NCBI GenBank assembly: GCA_032358255.1
Contig: JAULBX010017747.1
Location: 186,001-250,000, forward strand
Source: Heterotrichella gracilis
Lineage: Eukaryota > Sar > Xanthophyceae > Tribonematales > Xanthonemataceae
Reading direction: 5' to 3'
DNA length: 64,000 bases
The notes under the pieces are model-generated. The model did no database searches. It saw only the letters and a list, made by a program, of their open reading frames with translations, and was not told where the DNA came from. The translations under genes and the position numbers were made by a program. Positions 1 through 12,336 of the stretch are shown one piece after another. Within the stretch, counting starts at the first letter, position 1, and each line of letters begins with the position of its first letter.

Positions 1-11
1 GAGACACCACA

Positions 12-3000
12 ATGGAAGACATAGAAGGAAACGCTGCGGTTGCAACAAGCAGCTCAGCTGAGGAGGGACCCAGTGAAAGCTCAAAAGTGCAGTTTAAAAC
101 GGAGGTTATCAGGTATGCAACCTGCCTCTGCTTTTCGCCTTTGTACAGAATCTTGCCCGGGTAGGTTTTGCCATATGCATGCATATGAATATGGGGCAGG
201 GCTCGCCAAGGCATGTCTGGAAGCTTCCGACGTGGCCTTCTGTTCTCTGGGGTTGTAGTGCCAACAGCTGTAATGGGTTGCAGGTATTTCCAGTACCTGA
301 CCTCCAAGCACATGTCCCCAGACAACGCGGCTGTGTGGGCAATGCGCATCGCCTCAGGAACAGGTAGGGTGGTGGTGCACTCCCTTCCCTGTCAAAACCA
401 TACTGGCTTGGCTGTACTGTATTGCACGGTAGAGGAGCTCTTGTGCGGGCGCCTGAGATGGGTTTGGTAGGGGTCGTGTGTGATGCGCATGCCTGAGGTA
501 GGGTTTTGTGTGGTTGTGCAGTTCCACCCCCACTCGACCTCCCCGCCTTCTTGTCTGGCTTGGACGCCCAAGGTGGAAACGAAACGGCTGCCATTGTGGC
601 GAAGCTGCTAACCACTGAGTGCTCAGTGGCCTTTACTTTCGCCAAGGACTTGAGCACTGTGTGCCACGAGGCAAGTGGGGCGCCAGGCGTGGGGCATGTG
701 CGTGCGTCTTGCCTGCACATGCCTAGGGTTTAGGGTTCAGTTTGCAGCTGCTGTGTCTTGCCTGCACATGCCTAGGGTTTAGGGTTCAGTTTGCAGCTGC
801 TGTGTCTTTCGATTCGTGGCGCCCATCTGCACCCACTTGTAACTCGCAAGGCGCTTGCGCACCGCCTAGAACCGCTGGTTCTGCTGCACCATCACCCACT
901 GTACTCGCTGCCGCCTGTGCAACCCTGGGTGCTTGACATGCAACAGCTTCGCCACGTGCACTTGCGGCATCCTTCAAATTTCCAGATGAAACCAAAAGCC
1001 AACGAACCTCCTTGCCAAGACAGTGGGTGCTGCACTTGTTGCAGACTGAAGCAGGGGATGCGCCAGAGGGTGCGCCCACCTGCTCTGGGAGCCAGGCAGT
1101 GGAGGCACTGGATTTCGCGGCAGTGGACGCCTTTTACAGCAAGCTGGTGGCTCTGGACGTGAGGTAGGGCCGCCCCTGCACCGGTCCGCATACAGTGGGT
1201 TGCTGTAATGCCTGCACCCTTGCACCTGGCAGCGCCCCTGCGCTGTGTGCCACAGACTGACTACCCATTAGGATGCGCCACGTGACCATGGGTTGCACTT
1301 CCATTGCTGGTGACGGTGGTGGTTGTGGTGGTGGTGGTTATGGTCCACCAAACCCATGCACCTTCGTTCCTGCATGCCATTCCACCCTCCACGCGGCCAC
1401 CGCCCACATTCCATTCCCATCCCCCACCACGCGATCCCACCCCACCCATCGCTCCAGCCACACCCACCCACTCACCCGCTGCCAAACCCCCACCCTGCAG
1501 CGCGGTGACCAACGCCCTAGTGTCGGGGTGCACACGGCTGGCGGGGGCCATCCTTGCGCGCGCCGCCTCCTGGTCCCGCCACCCCCAGCGCCTGGTGTGG
1601 CTTGTGGTGGTGCTGCTGCAGAACCCGCTGCTGGAGGAGCCGGAGCACTTCAGGTGGGGGCGAAACCCTAAACCCTAAGCCCTTGGCAAAACCCTAAACA
1701 ATAGCACTTTTCAGGTGGTGACGCAACTCAGCAGAACCGCTTACTAGAGGACTCACAGAGTTTCAGCAGTGGTTGGACATGACAGTGTGCATGCCACCCG
1801 TGATCCACCTCACATGCATAGGGGTCCCACTTGGTCGTTGGGTTGCAACGCATCACCCCGCATCCATTACACACCGCATCGCACTCACCCCATCCCCCCC
1901 CTCGCCGCAGCCTGTTGAGTGCCGTGGCTGACCCCCTGTCCAAGGTGGCCTCCTCCTCCTCCTACGAGGGGGCCCGCCAGCTGCTGCAGTCCGCCTTTGG
2001 CGCCTACCACCCAGACTGCTTCAGGGCCCTGCTGTCCAAGCTGCAGCAATTCATCACAATACAGGTGAGGGTGCCTGCCCAGGGGTGTGCTGGGGGTACC
2101 CCGCCCAGGGTGGGATTTGAACACCCTGCCTTTGGTGCGCCTTTGGGCTTGGTGAAACTGACACACTTTGAGGTACATTTACATCCCATGTATCAATTGC
2201 CCTCCGCACTCTCTCTCTTGGCATGCTCGATACTCAGCACATCCCAATATAGCCTCCATTCTATCCCACACAGCCCCACAACACAACCCCTCCAATGCCT
2301 TCCAAACCCTGTGCAGGTGTGCCATCACGCCAACCCCTACACGCGGGACACGCAGCACATTCTGCCGCTCATGAAGCTGCTGGAGTCTGCAAACGACGCA
2401 GCGCACCTGCTGCCCTACCCCGCCTTCTACAACGACGCGCTCAACCACGATGAGTTCAGCAAGCAGATGGACTACGAGAGGTGGGTCGGTTGATAACATG
2501 CAGTGCCCTCCTCTCCGCCACAATCCTGAAAGAAGCTTGAATTGTCACTACTCCACAATTCTGAAAGAAGCTTAAAATGTCAGAATATTGTGAAGGCAAA
2601 GTACGCAAATAGCCAGTGTGGGAGCCTTTATGATCACCATAGGTAGCATTTAAGCAAGGCGGATTAGCAGTCCGCATGCGCATCACAGCAGGTTGCAGCT
2701 CTTGGCTCATTGGCAGAAATTACGCATGCGTCGATATACTCGTTGGCCTACTGTATGAACCCTAAACACCCTAATCCAGGTATCCACCCCCCCTCCAGGC
2801 ACAGGTAACGGCGTGGTCAGTTCTCTTGCTGCCAGTACCCCTTTGTGTACGCTGCCTTTCCACCTATCACCCCCATCACCCCTCACCACCACCCTGCAGG
2901 TATGCGCGCGGCCAGTTCTCCTTCTGCCAGTACCCCTTTGTGTACGACACCGCCTCCAAGGCCGACGTGCTGCGCATGGACAACCAGGCGCAGCAGATGA

Positions 3001-6000
3001 GCGAGTTCTCCGAGGCAATGTACAACAGCCTGTTCAACCCAGCGGGGCCGCAGTGCCCCTACCTCATCCTTAAGGTGAGGAATGCGGTTGGTTTGTTTGT
3101 GGTTTTTTGTGTGCATGTGTAGTTTTGGGGAGGGAGGAATGTGCAACTGCATGTGTAGCCCAAGGGGACTGCAGCGCCCATAGCTCATCTGTAGGCTATT
3201 ATGGTGTGAGATTGGGGGGAGAGGCACCTTGAATATGTGAGGGGGTGGGGTGTTGTGTGAAGGGTGCAGGTATCGTATGTGGTGGTGGGGAGAGGGGCCC
3301 AATGTCATCATTGGGTGAACCCCCAGTATTTAACTCCAGCTGTACTCCCGTTCCCCTTCTGGGGCCCTTTAACCCTCCGACCCATCCTACATGCCCCACC
3401 ACTCCTGCCCATTGATCCTACCCTCCCTCCCTGTCCCTCCCTCCCTCCCTCCCTGTCCTTCCCATCCCCATTCACCCTCATCCCTCCACTCCCCCAGGTG
3501 CGGCGCGGCGAGTTCCTAGTGAACGACACCCTCATCCAGATTTCGCGCTTCAGCGGGAACAACATGCTGCGCAAGCCACTCAGGGTGCAGTTTGTCGGGG
3601 AGGAGGGGGTGGACGAGGGGGGCGTGCAGAAGGTGCGCAATCCCATCCCAATCGCAAGCACATGTACAAGCGGAAGCCCAAGTGATAGCAATCACAAATA
3701 AAGATTGTGTTCTAAATCAATGTTCAATTGTAGTTGCTCATGACTCGGAACCATTTGTTGATCTTGTGGGCACGAAAATGATAATAAAAATCCAAAAAAA
3801 CAAACAAAATTTAAACCCTTCACTTCTTTCCCGCAGGAGTTCTTCCAGCTGCTGGTCCGGTCCCTCTTCGACCCCAACTACGGCATGTTTGGCTACGACA
3901 GCGAGACGCACCTCAACTGGTTCCGCGCCTCCTCCATCGACCTCACCCAGGAGTTTGAGCTGGTGGGCATCATGCTGGGCCTGGCCATCTACAACAACCA
4001 CATCCTGGAGCTCAACTTCCCGCTGGTGACGTTCAAGAAGCTGCTGGGGGAGGAGGACACGCTGGAGGACCTGCAGGTGGGGGGGGAAACCCTAGGGCAC
4101 TGACCAAAACCCTAAATATGTTTTATGTAAGAACTGCTGGGGGAGGAGGACACGCTGGAGGACCTGCAGGTTGGGGGGCAGACCCTAGCGCACTGACCAA
4201 AACCCTAGCATTTGGCCCAAACCCTAACTTGGTTTCTGCAAGAAGCTGCTGGAAGAGGAGGACTTGCTGCAGGACCTGCATGTGAGGAGAATAACCTGCT
4301 CCGCGGGGAGCGAGGAGGGGCGTGGCGTCCCGAGTTCCCCTCGGATCACCAGCACTGGGGATACAAATCGGCACTTTTCATCCCGGGGATGAGCTACATG
4401 GGGACGCTATAAATTTAGAAACCGTCAATCGCGGTTCTTTTTAGCCTATCCCTATGCCGTAGCCTTTCGGACTAGCGGCCGCCGGTACCCGCCGCCCGCT
4501 CGCCTTGACCCAACGTGGTTGCTGCTGCAGGACGTGAAGCCCGAGGTGTACCGCAAACCCTAATCGCATACCCTTATCGCATGTCTGAACCCTTTGCCGC
4601 GCCTGCCCGCCAATTGCATTGACCCCACGTGGTTGCTGCTGCAGGACGTGAAGCCCGAGGTGTACCGCAGCCTGCACAAGCTGCTGGAGAGTGAGGAGGA
4701 TGTGTCAGAGTGGGGGCTCACATTCCAGGTGGGGAGGGGTTTGGGGGGGGGGGGGGTTAATTGGCATGTGGTCGTGGGTGTGAAAGCAAGGGTGCGGTAA
4801 TGATGAAATTGTTAGAAGCATGTAGAGGGTGGCTCTTCCCTTTTGTAGGTCGAGCAGGAGTCGGATTTCAATGGCCAACCAAGAGGGTCGACCTGATCCC
4901 CGAATAAACAGCAATACTAGACCCTAAAGGGTTTCTCCTTGCTGATGTAGGTTGAGCAGGAGTCGGATTTTGGCGAGGCCACCGAGAAGGTGGACCTGGT
5001 CCCCAATGGCGGCCAGGTGGCGGTGACGAGTGACAACCGTGCGGAGTTTGTTCGCCTGTACGTGCACCACATGCTGGACGACTCCATTGCCCGCCAGTTC
5101 AAGCCATTCCAACAGGTGAGGGATGGTGGTAGTGGAGGTGGTTGTGGTGGAAATGAGGGCTGGGTGGCCCTTCAGATTGATAAAAAACCTAAGATCATGG
5201 TCATGATAGGAATGATGTGATTGTGGGTGGTAGGTGTGAAGTTTGACTTCGTTTGATTTTCAATTTTTTGATGCGAATGTGGTTGGTAGGTGGGTGGCAG
5301 TATGGATGCGCAGCCAGGGTGGTAGAGCCTCTGAGAGAAGGGTTGGGATTGCACATTTCTATGCCCCTTCACACACATACACAACTACAACCACCGCACC
5401 CGCACCCGCACCACACCCGCACTCGCACCTACACCCGCACCGCGCAATCCCATTCCTCTCCGAGCCCTAAGCGCAACCCAAACCCTTGCGCAGGGTTTCC
5501 GCAGGCTGTGCAGCACCCGCAGCATGCGCATGCTGCGCGCCGAGGAGCTTGAGCGCCTGGTGTGCGGCAGCAGCCAGCTGGATTTCAAGGCGCTGGAGGA
5601 AAACACGAGATACGAGGACGGATATACCAGGGCATCACAGGTGAGGGCCTAAACCTGCAAATTCCTCATAATTTCCCACTGTTTATTTGTGCAGGCGGTT
5701 AGATGGGAATGTACGGCCATATGCTTTTGTATAGGGTTTTGGGGCGAAGAGTTTAACTCAACGTCCCTGAGGTGGACTCAGTGAAATTGTTTGTTCTCTC
5801 ACAACCCTGAGCACACCTTCTGTGGTCCTAACGGTGGGAGAGGCAAATCCCTAAACCCTAAACCCCCACAACCCCACCCCCCACCCCACCCGCAGGTCAT
5901 CCGCTGGTTCTGGCACGTGGTCCACGCATTTGAGGACGACGAGAAGAAGCGCCTGCTGGCCTTCGTGACAGGCTGCGACAGGGTGCCCATCCGCGGCTTG

Positions 6001-6174
6001 GCGGCCCTGCAGCCGCCCTTCACGGTGTCGCGCAACGGGCCCGATACGCTGCGCCTGCCCACCGCGCACACCTGCTTCAACCACCTGCTGCTGCCCAGCT
6101 ACGACAGCCTGGAGGGGCTGCGCGACAGGCTGCGCACCGCCATCGACAACTCGCAGGGCTTCGGGCTGCGATGA
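12..6174 (+). CDS. HECT-type E3 ubiquitin ligase (UBE3A-like)
   Basis: Transfers ubiquitin from an E2 through a cysteine thioester to substrate lysines. Exons: 12-112, 284-363, 522-670, 1045-1163, 1501-1653, 1911-2064, 2317-2480, 2900-3074, 3498-3632, 3837-4076, 4645-4728, 4951-5115, 5494-5640, 5896-6174; the sum encodes 714 residues in one open frame. The HECT domain fills about residues 370-714. It starts near LRKPLRVQFVGEEGVDEGG, and the catalytic cysteine lies in LPTAHTCFN (residue 682). The region before it (YPAFYNDAL, LLQNPLLEE) resembles the UBE3A linker, and the length is near that family. No AZUL zinc-finger cysteine pattern is visible at the N terminus. The third intron would use a GC donor (GAG/gcaagt); an extra exon between 671 and 1044 cannot be excluded. 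Several introns hold copies of exon edges. The ATG at 12 is the first in frame but lies at the window edge, so upstream exons are possible. Confidence 0.9.
707..804. repeat. 49-base tandem duplication with telomere motif, HECT intron 3
   Basis: Two near-identical 49-base units (707-755 and 756-804) each hold TAGGGTTTAGGGTTCAG followed by an acceptor-like TTTGCAG. The unit therefore duplicates a telomere-like stretch together with a possible 3' splice site inside the intron. Confidence 0.85.
2806..2860 (+). repeat. Decayed copy of HECT exon start (exon 2900-3074)
   Basis: Intronic sequence around 2818-2855 matches the first part of the following exon (from about 2912: CAGTACCCCTTTGTGTACG in both), preceded by a similar acceptor region. 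The copy diverges at both ends. This is a duplicated acceptor-side exon edge. Confidence 0.8.
4125..4283 (+). repeat. Two decayed copies of HECT exon end (exon 3837-4076)
   Basis: Copies at about 4130-4195 and 4239-4283 repeat the last ~40 bases of the exon ending at 4076 (key part GAGGAGGACACGCTGGAGGA). The first copy also repeats the following intron bases with CCCTA motifs. The three units lie head to tail at about 100-base spacing. The second copy has further changes and its donor reads CATGTGAGG. Confidence 0.9.
4503..4560 (+). repeat. Copy of HECT exon start (exon 4645-4728)
   Basis: This stretch repeats the acceptor (GGTTGCTGCTGCAG) and first 24 or so exon bases of the exon at 4645, nearly without change, then breaks off into CAAACCCTAATCGCA, a telomere-like join. 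It could act as a decoy acceptor. Confidence 0.9.
4846..4905 (+). repeat. Decayed copy of HECT exon start (exon 4951-5115)
   Basis: TGTAGGTCGAGCAGGAGTCG at 4846 parallels TGTAGGTTGAGCAGGAGTCG at the true acceptor (4947). The similarity then fades through a GTCGACCTGATCCCC stretch matching GTGGACCTGGTCCCC in the exon. Confidence 0.85.
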
Positions 6175-7640
6175 GATGAGATGAGATGGGAGGGGGCCCC
6201 ATGCGGTGGGGCAAAAGGGGAGGTTTTGGGGGGCCACTGCGGGGGAGGGCTTGGCCTGTAGCAGCTTGCAGGGCTTTGGGCTGCGGTGAGAGGAAGGGGG
6301 CATGGGGCTGCGAGGTGCCGGTGGACTGGATGCTGCGAGGGACAACTGCGCAAGGTTTTGGCCTGCTGTGCTCCTGCAATAGGGCTTGTACTAGTAGGCT
6401 ACGCAGTGGAAGGCACAGCCCGCACCCCGCCTGGCGCCATGGCGCAACCCTGCTGGGGAGGGAAACCGGAGCACACATGGCTGGGTAATACTGTGTACTC
6501 GAGGCTGTAAAACCCTATACCCTGGGAGGTGGACACAAATCATTAATCTGCCCCTGGGCCAGGCAGTCGTCCTGGTGTCTCGGCAACTACGCCAGTGCGC
6601 GACGCAATGTGCTGCTCGCACCGCACCACAGGTTTCACCTCAAACTTGCCAAGTGTGGATGATCAACACCCAGTAACAATTTACTTCACACGAGTCATCA
6701 AAGTTGCACCTCTGAGGCTCAGGCTGGATCAGATTCTAGTACTTTATGGTTTTTAATTATTATATACTATATATGGTTCGAATCCACGTACCTTTGCCCC
6801 CCCCCGCGTGCCCAAAATCCACGTTCCTTTGCTTCCCAGTCCCCACCTATTCAGCTGGGATTGCGTCATGCATGCACACTTTAGGGAGCATTACAACTGA
6901 TCAGTCGACGTCGACGTGATGGCACCTAGCTGCTTGGCATTCAGTGCATTGAGCAACTACAGCCAGCTGAGGCGTTAGCCAAGCGCTCCTTTTCAAGGTG
7001 AGGCCCGTGAGTGTGGGGCAGATACCTGGAGATGCCTATCCAATTCCCTGATTACCTTAAGCAAGAGGCCCCCTGGGGCTGGTGCCTACCTAAGCATATT
7101 CTATTTGCAACTCTACTTTGAAACCCAACCTGCACCAACAGGCAACCACAAATTGCCAGGTTTTGCCTGCTATGGCCTGCATGCAGTGGCCGGGAGCCTC
7201 CGGGAAAAGCGACGCCCTCAATGCATAGCTATCAAAACGGGCTACAGTAGCTGTAACTGTTGCAAGTCCATTGCCGCTTCACACCATCTGCAGGGCACCA
7301 TGACATCATCTGCTGCTGGTCAATGGTATGCTGCATTGGAATGGGGAGGGTCCCCATCCCAGCTGTGCCATGTTAAAAAAACATCATCCACAACTCCACG
7401 ACATTTCCCGTGAGAAAACTGCCACTATTTCCCCCATCACCCATCATGATCGTAGCTCATGCCCGATGCCCAGCCTTCACTTCTGCGCATGCTGCCAGCG
7501 GCTGCCAGAACCCCTGTACTACAGCACCTTGGGCAAGCTCACAGCAAGGTGCTAGCCAGCAGCCTCCAATGCAGTAGTACTACACAGCAGAAGGCCCCAG
7601 GCGCTCTCTTGCCAGCTGTCCTGTGGGGTGACCTGTGCGC
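6175..7640. other. Convergent intergenic region, HECT / CBS gene
   Basis: Holds the 3' ends of two convergent genes. I see no coding exon here. The plus strand at 6891-6895 reads TTACA, a TGTAA signal for the minus-strand CBS gene. A short GATGA-rich repeat follows the HECT stop at 6174-6188. Confidence 0.5.
6506..6510 (+). terminator. Candidate TGTAA polyadenylation signal of HECT gene
   Basis: TGTAA is the usual green-algal polyadenylation pentamer. This one lies 332 bases after the HECT stop, just before the sequence shared with the convergent CBS gene. Position only; no cleavage data. Confidence 0.4.
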
Positions 7641-10185
7641 TCACAGCAGGTTGCAGGAAAGCGCCCCCCGCAGCACATCCGATCGCGTGAGCATGCCCAC
7701 CAGCTTGGGGCCATCGCACACAGGCAGGCGAGTCACCTGCACATAATACAGCAGCGGATGATGATGGCGGCTCAAATGGTGGTCCAAAAACATGCTTCAC
7801 ACATGGGACGCGTGCACGCCTACACAGCTGTTGATTATGATCAGGTGGGAAAATGTGTGATGATATATACTTAGCATACGATCAGGCGTACAACCACCTG
7901 TGAGTGATCAAATGTAAACATGTGGCGCACCAGTGTGTGATCAGGTTGTGATCAGGCACGATCAGTGTGTAATCAGTATGTGATCAAGTGCCGCACCTTC
8001 TTGTTTAGCATGAGCTTGGCCGCCTCCTGCAGCGCCATGCCCGGGGGTACTGACACTGGGTTGTGGGTCATGGCCTCACCAACCTGCAAGACAGTTTAGG
8101 GTTTAGGGTTGAGGTTGGTGGGGGTGGGTGCCAACATGGCGGGTCCAGCCAAGGCAGGGGTATACACAAATATTTTTAAATCTTGTTCATTATGCCTGGC
8201 ATAAGCTGCCCACTTTTTGGGCCAGGATTGCCTTTTTATTGTGTGTACACGCATTTGCAAATGTGGTAGCCAAGACGATGGGCGTAGCAGTTGCAATGCA
8301 TCCCCCGCCCCACCACCCCTCCTCCCTTCACCAGCTCCCTCACACACTGCATCCAGCCCCTGCTTGATCCACAACACACCTCTACGCCTCCAACCCTCCA
8401 AATGCGCGGCCTTTTATTAATCCATATGATATTTTATTACCCCCCGTTGCCCCCCTGCAAACCCACCCCTCCCTCACCGTCTTTGCCAAGAACTTGTCGC
8501 ACTCCTGCTTGTACTGCGCCTCGTTCCTCCAGTACACAAACGCATCAATGAGGCCCAGGTAGACAGGGGGGACGATGTAGTGCGGCTCAGGGCCGCCGGC
8601 CTCCTGCAGTAGGCAAGTAGGAGGACTTGAGCAAGGGGGGAGGAAATGCATGAGCGGGTGGGGAGGTAGACGGGGGCAATGATTGCGGTGCGGCTCAGGA
8701 CCATTGGTGGGTACGCATGGGCCAGGGGGAGGGTGCGCATGCGCAAAGGGTAGATGCGCATGAGCAAAGGGGTAGGAGCGAGGACCCAAAACTGGAAACT
8801 GACAAGAAATCTGGCAGGGGGACATGAGGTGGGCCATGATTGCAGTTACAGAGGGGGCCCGCTGCACCACAATTCTGCCGGGCAGAATTGTGGCGCAGTC
8901 ATTGGCTGCAATTGTGTAAACAGAGACAGGCGCGTGGCAGAGTATTGTGCGCTGCCAAGTGGCCGCCCAAGTCTAGATTGTAGGGTAGATGGCTGGTGCA
9001 GTCGTTACTGAGCCATCACACACAAGCACTTCCAACACACCCATATCAGGACCACACTCTTGCCGTTGGATGTGGGCATGGCATGACAAGCTGCAAGCGC
9101 ATGGTGGGACAATAGCCCCACATCAAGGCTTCCCGCCCCACCCCTTACCCCACCCCTATTCCTCAGTACCCCCTTCCCACCTTCCACAGGATATCACTCT
9201 CCGAGATGACCCCCACCAGCTTGCCTGACGCATCCACCACAGGCGCGCCCGACACACGCCGATCCAGCAGCTGCCGCACAGCCTCCCTGGGACAGGGGAT
9301 GCAAACGGTATGTGGAGGAAATGTAAAATGGGGTGCAGTTTTGGTGAGATGTAGTGTCGTGTCCAGCTACTGCAGCATCGGGCGTGCTTAGCTTGAGTGC
9401 ACCCTAGCGCACCCTAGCTTGAGCTCAGGAAGAATGACACATACATGGGCTGGTTGGTTGGTTGCGCACCTGATGGTGGTGTCGGTTCTGAACACTAGTA
9501 GGTCTGGGCACATCACCTGTGCGCCACACAGGCTCAGGGCGTGTCGTTGGTGGCAGCATATATACAGTGGCGACAGCTGTTAGCAAGTGGGATGCGGTAC
9601 AAGAGCGGTGTGCCACTGAGTAGAAACGGTGTTGAACCCGGTTTCGAGAAAGCTATAAAAACAAAATTGGTGCCATACAGGGTATCTGTCAGTCCAGGTA
9701 AAGTTGTCTGCAGGTGCCTCACTCATGCATGCACTGATGGGATGAATGGCTGGTGGATGCGTTCATGCAAAGCAAGTGCAGCATCCCACCTCCTCGACGG
9801 TTGGCTCCGACCAGTCCAAGCTGCTATCTGCTGTCGCAGCAGCATGCATCACAACGCCTTTGCCACCTGAAACAAGGGTCCGTTAGTCATCAAAAGGTGA
9901 CGTCGCATGTGTTCATGCCACAAGGGGGCGGTCCACAAGCAACCTCTTCTTACTGGGTATGCATCGTCTCGGTTCTTTATGAAAATGTTTGTTGTGACAT
10001 TTAGACGGCTTACCTGGCTGCCGCGTGCGCTGGCGTGTGTTCGTCAGCACTGCTCTCGTTTCGGAGATGCATGTGGGCAGATTGGGCCGAGAGGTCCTGT
10101 TCCGACACGTCAAAAGCAGTGTCTTTGCAGGTGCAGAAAAGGCGCACGCTACCATGTAGCTCATTCTGGAGGAATTCTGGACCAA
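7641..10185 (-). CDS. Two-CBS-domain protein, CBSX-like, probably plastid
   Basis: CBS pairs bind adenosine nucleotides; plant CBSX1/2 proteins use this to regulate thioredoxins in the chloroplast. Exons in gene order: 10185-10014, 9866-9790, 9516-9470, 9286-9181, 8603-8478, 8083-7997, 7736-7641, giving 236 residues in frame. Residues 1 to about 60 are rich in Ser, Thr, Arg and Ala and poor in acidic residues, like a transit peptide. CBS 1 covers about 84-134 (VSGAPVVDASGKLVGVISES) and CBS 2 about 177-232 (VTRLPVCDGPKLVGMLTRSD). They are joined by a 42-residue helical link (Tyr/Trp-rich) of the kind seen in CBSX. The start could be the first Met or the one seven codons later (10164). It is head to head with the MLF gene 530 bases away. 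Family assignment is firm; thioredoxin regulation is inferred. Confidence 0.88.
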
Positions 10186-10715
10186 GACGTGGGAACCACT
10201 AAGACCAATCGAGTTTGGGTATCTCGGTGTATCTTAGCTAGGGGCACGGTGGGGCAGAGTTGCAAACTTGCTGCTCTTATTATCAGTTTCGATGGCATAC
10301 AGGGTTCACAACAACACAGAAAGTACGCACGTATTGGATCACAATGGCTTCGTCTCACCTTTATCAAGCCCTTCGCCCTCTCGCATTGATTTTGCATGCA
10401 TGCACCAGCCCATAACGAGGAGGTTAGGATAGGACCCCCTGCACTTTTCTTCTAGAACTTCGAAACGAGAGCAGTTCGCCCGAAGCTTTCAACCTCATCG
10501 CCTCCGAAACCCAGCAGCAAAAGTGCAGCCATGGTCTGCAACTCTACCTAACCGTATTGTGTTGTATTTTACCTTCTTAGATGCCCAACGCTGAATCTGA
10601 CATGTTGGTGGCATCTGTGCTTGCAATTGCCGTCTGCAGGCCCTAGTTGGGCACGAAGCACTTCACTGCTTCCACCAACGCACTCAGTTCCTAGGCGTGT
10701 AGGCCACTGGCCAGG
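10186..10715. promoter_or_regulatory. Shared upstream region of CBS and MLF genes
   Basis: The 530 bases between two divergent start codons must hold both 5' UTRs and promoters. I see no clear TATA box or further coding sequence. Confidence 0.5.
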
Positions 10716-12336
10716 ATGTTTGGTCGCGGCTCGCTGTTTCCTGGTTTCTTTGGAGAGGACCCGTATGGCTCACAGTTTGGGTCCGGGCGTTCAGGGGATC
10801 CATTTGCGCAGATGGACAGGGTGATGGACAGCTTTTTCAGCGACCCCTTCTTTGCGATGCCCCGTCACCCCGCCTTTGCGCCACGCCAACAGCAGCAACA
10901 GGTACGGAACCGAGGCTGCTGCTCTACCCTCTCCTGTTGTTAGCACTTGAGGCCAAGCAATCTTGTGCACCCCAACCCTGTGTGTTGCAAGCCCTCAGTA
11001 CCCTTGCATGCTCTTCAGGAGCGCACCCGTCGCCTCCCTGGGCCACGCATAGAGGAGGTTGATGAAGAGGACCACGAGGCTGGCAGGTTCACCTCCTCTC
11101 AGCAACCACACGTCGAGGAGCCTGACGATGGTAAGCCCCCTGGTTTCTCAACCTGGTGAACCTGTGCATGTACCCTATAACTTTTGCATGGTGCACCCAT
11201 CGTATGCCCGAAAACACCAGCAGTCAAAGTGTGAAAGCCCTCTCCAAGCAGTGTAGTTTAAACCAGCGACGGGGTGGCAGACACTGAACTGGTAACCAGT
11301 TGCTGACCCTATGTGTTTGTCCAGGCCACCACCCACACGCGCATGGTCCCAGCCAACCCCCTCCAGCTGCACCCCAGAGTGGTGGCGTGTACCACCCTCA
11401 GGCTCGAGGGGCTCCCAGCGGAGCAGGCTTTTTCAGCTACAGCAGCTTCACTCAGCACAGTGGGCCAGGCGGGGTGACCTACTCCAAGACCAGCACTGCC
11501 CGTGGGGATAGCAGGGGGGTAAGTGGAGGCGCAGCCCTCTAGTAATCTATCTCTCTATTGGGAGGGAGTCGCTTTTGTCCAACACTTGGGTTTGACAACA
11601 GCAGCAGGCATGTTTCCTGTCTGTGTGTTCTAACTGTTGGGGGGTGGTGCAGGTTGTGGAGCACCACGAGACAGAGCACGACGGGAGGATAGGGCAGGAG
11701 TCTGTCAGCTATGGGCGCTTCCTGGGAGACAAGGTGGGTGCGGACCTTGATACATTGCCTCACTCCGGTTGGGCACATGGCACGCGTACTTAAGTGCACC
11801 ACCACTCATGACTTCACAACATGCACATATAGTTTTATAGGAGAACACAAGTCATTGACAGAGTTGTGGAAAAAAGGGGGGAGATATTTTCAAACCTGTG
11901 AGTGGAATCTCCACTTTACTGCCACCTGGCCTGCGGTAAAGTGCGTAGGTGTGGGAAGTCTGACCAGGTTTCACAGGGGTTGATGAACCTATTTATATCT
12001 GGCCTGCAGGGCCGCACCGTGAAGCGCACCCGCACAGCCGCCGGCGAGGAGCGCCACTATGCACAGCTGCACAACATGCAGCACGACGAGGCGCACCACT
12101 TTGACAACCGCTGGCATGCAGCCACGGGCGGGGCACCCCCCGCGCCCACACACAATCCCCACCTGCTCCCCCAGGGACTGAGGGGCAGTGGGGGCGAGAG
12201 GCGCGGGCCGCTGATCGAGCCCATGGACTCGGATGACGAGGAGTGGGGCGGCGAGGAGGGTGTGGCGGGGGCGGGGGCGGGAGGCAGCGGCACCAGGTCG
12301 GGCGATACCCTACCTTGGGGTGCACGGCATGTGTGA
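10716..12336 (+). CDS. Myeloid leukaemia factor (MLF1/MLF2) family protein
   Basis: Exons 10716-10901, 11019-11130, 11325-11518, 11653-11733 and 12010-12336 sum to 299 residues in one frame. The N terminus (MFGRGSLFPGFF, then DPFAQMDRVMDSFFSDPF) is the Phe/Asp/Met-rich start of MLF proteins. The middle has the FFSYSSFTQHSGPGGVTYS segment and the RTVKRTRT / HNMQHDEAHHFDNRW stretch typical of the conserved MLF core. The C-terminal ~60 residues are Gly/Asp/Glu-rich and look disordered. In animals MLF proteins bind 14-3-3 and the COP9 signalosome and shuttle to the nucleus; the role in algae is not established. A TGTAA lies at 13116, far downstream. Family call is strong, function is not. Confidence 0.88.

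Noticed and set aside
12-363. AZUL zinc-binding domain at the HECT N terminus
   Set aside because: RYFQYLTSK looks a little like the AZUL start, but the expected cysteines are missing.
6719-6800. tRNA-like GGTTCGAATCC at 6775
   Set aside because: The T-stem pairs poorly and no acceptor or anticodon stem can be folded around it.
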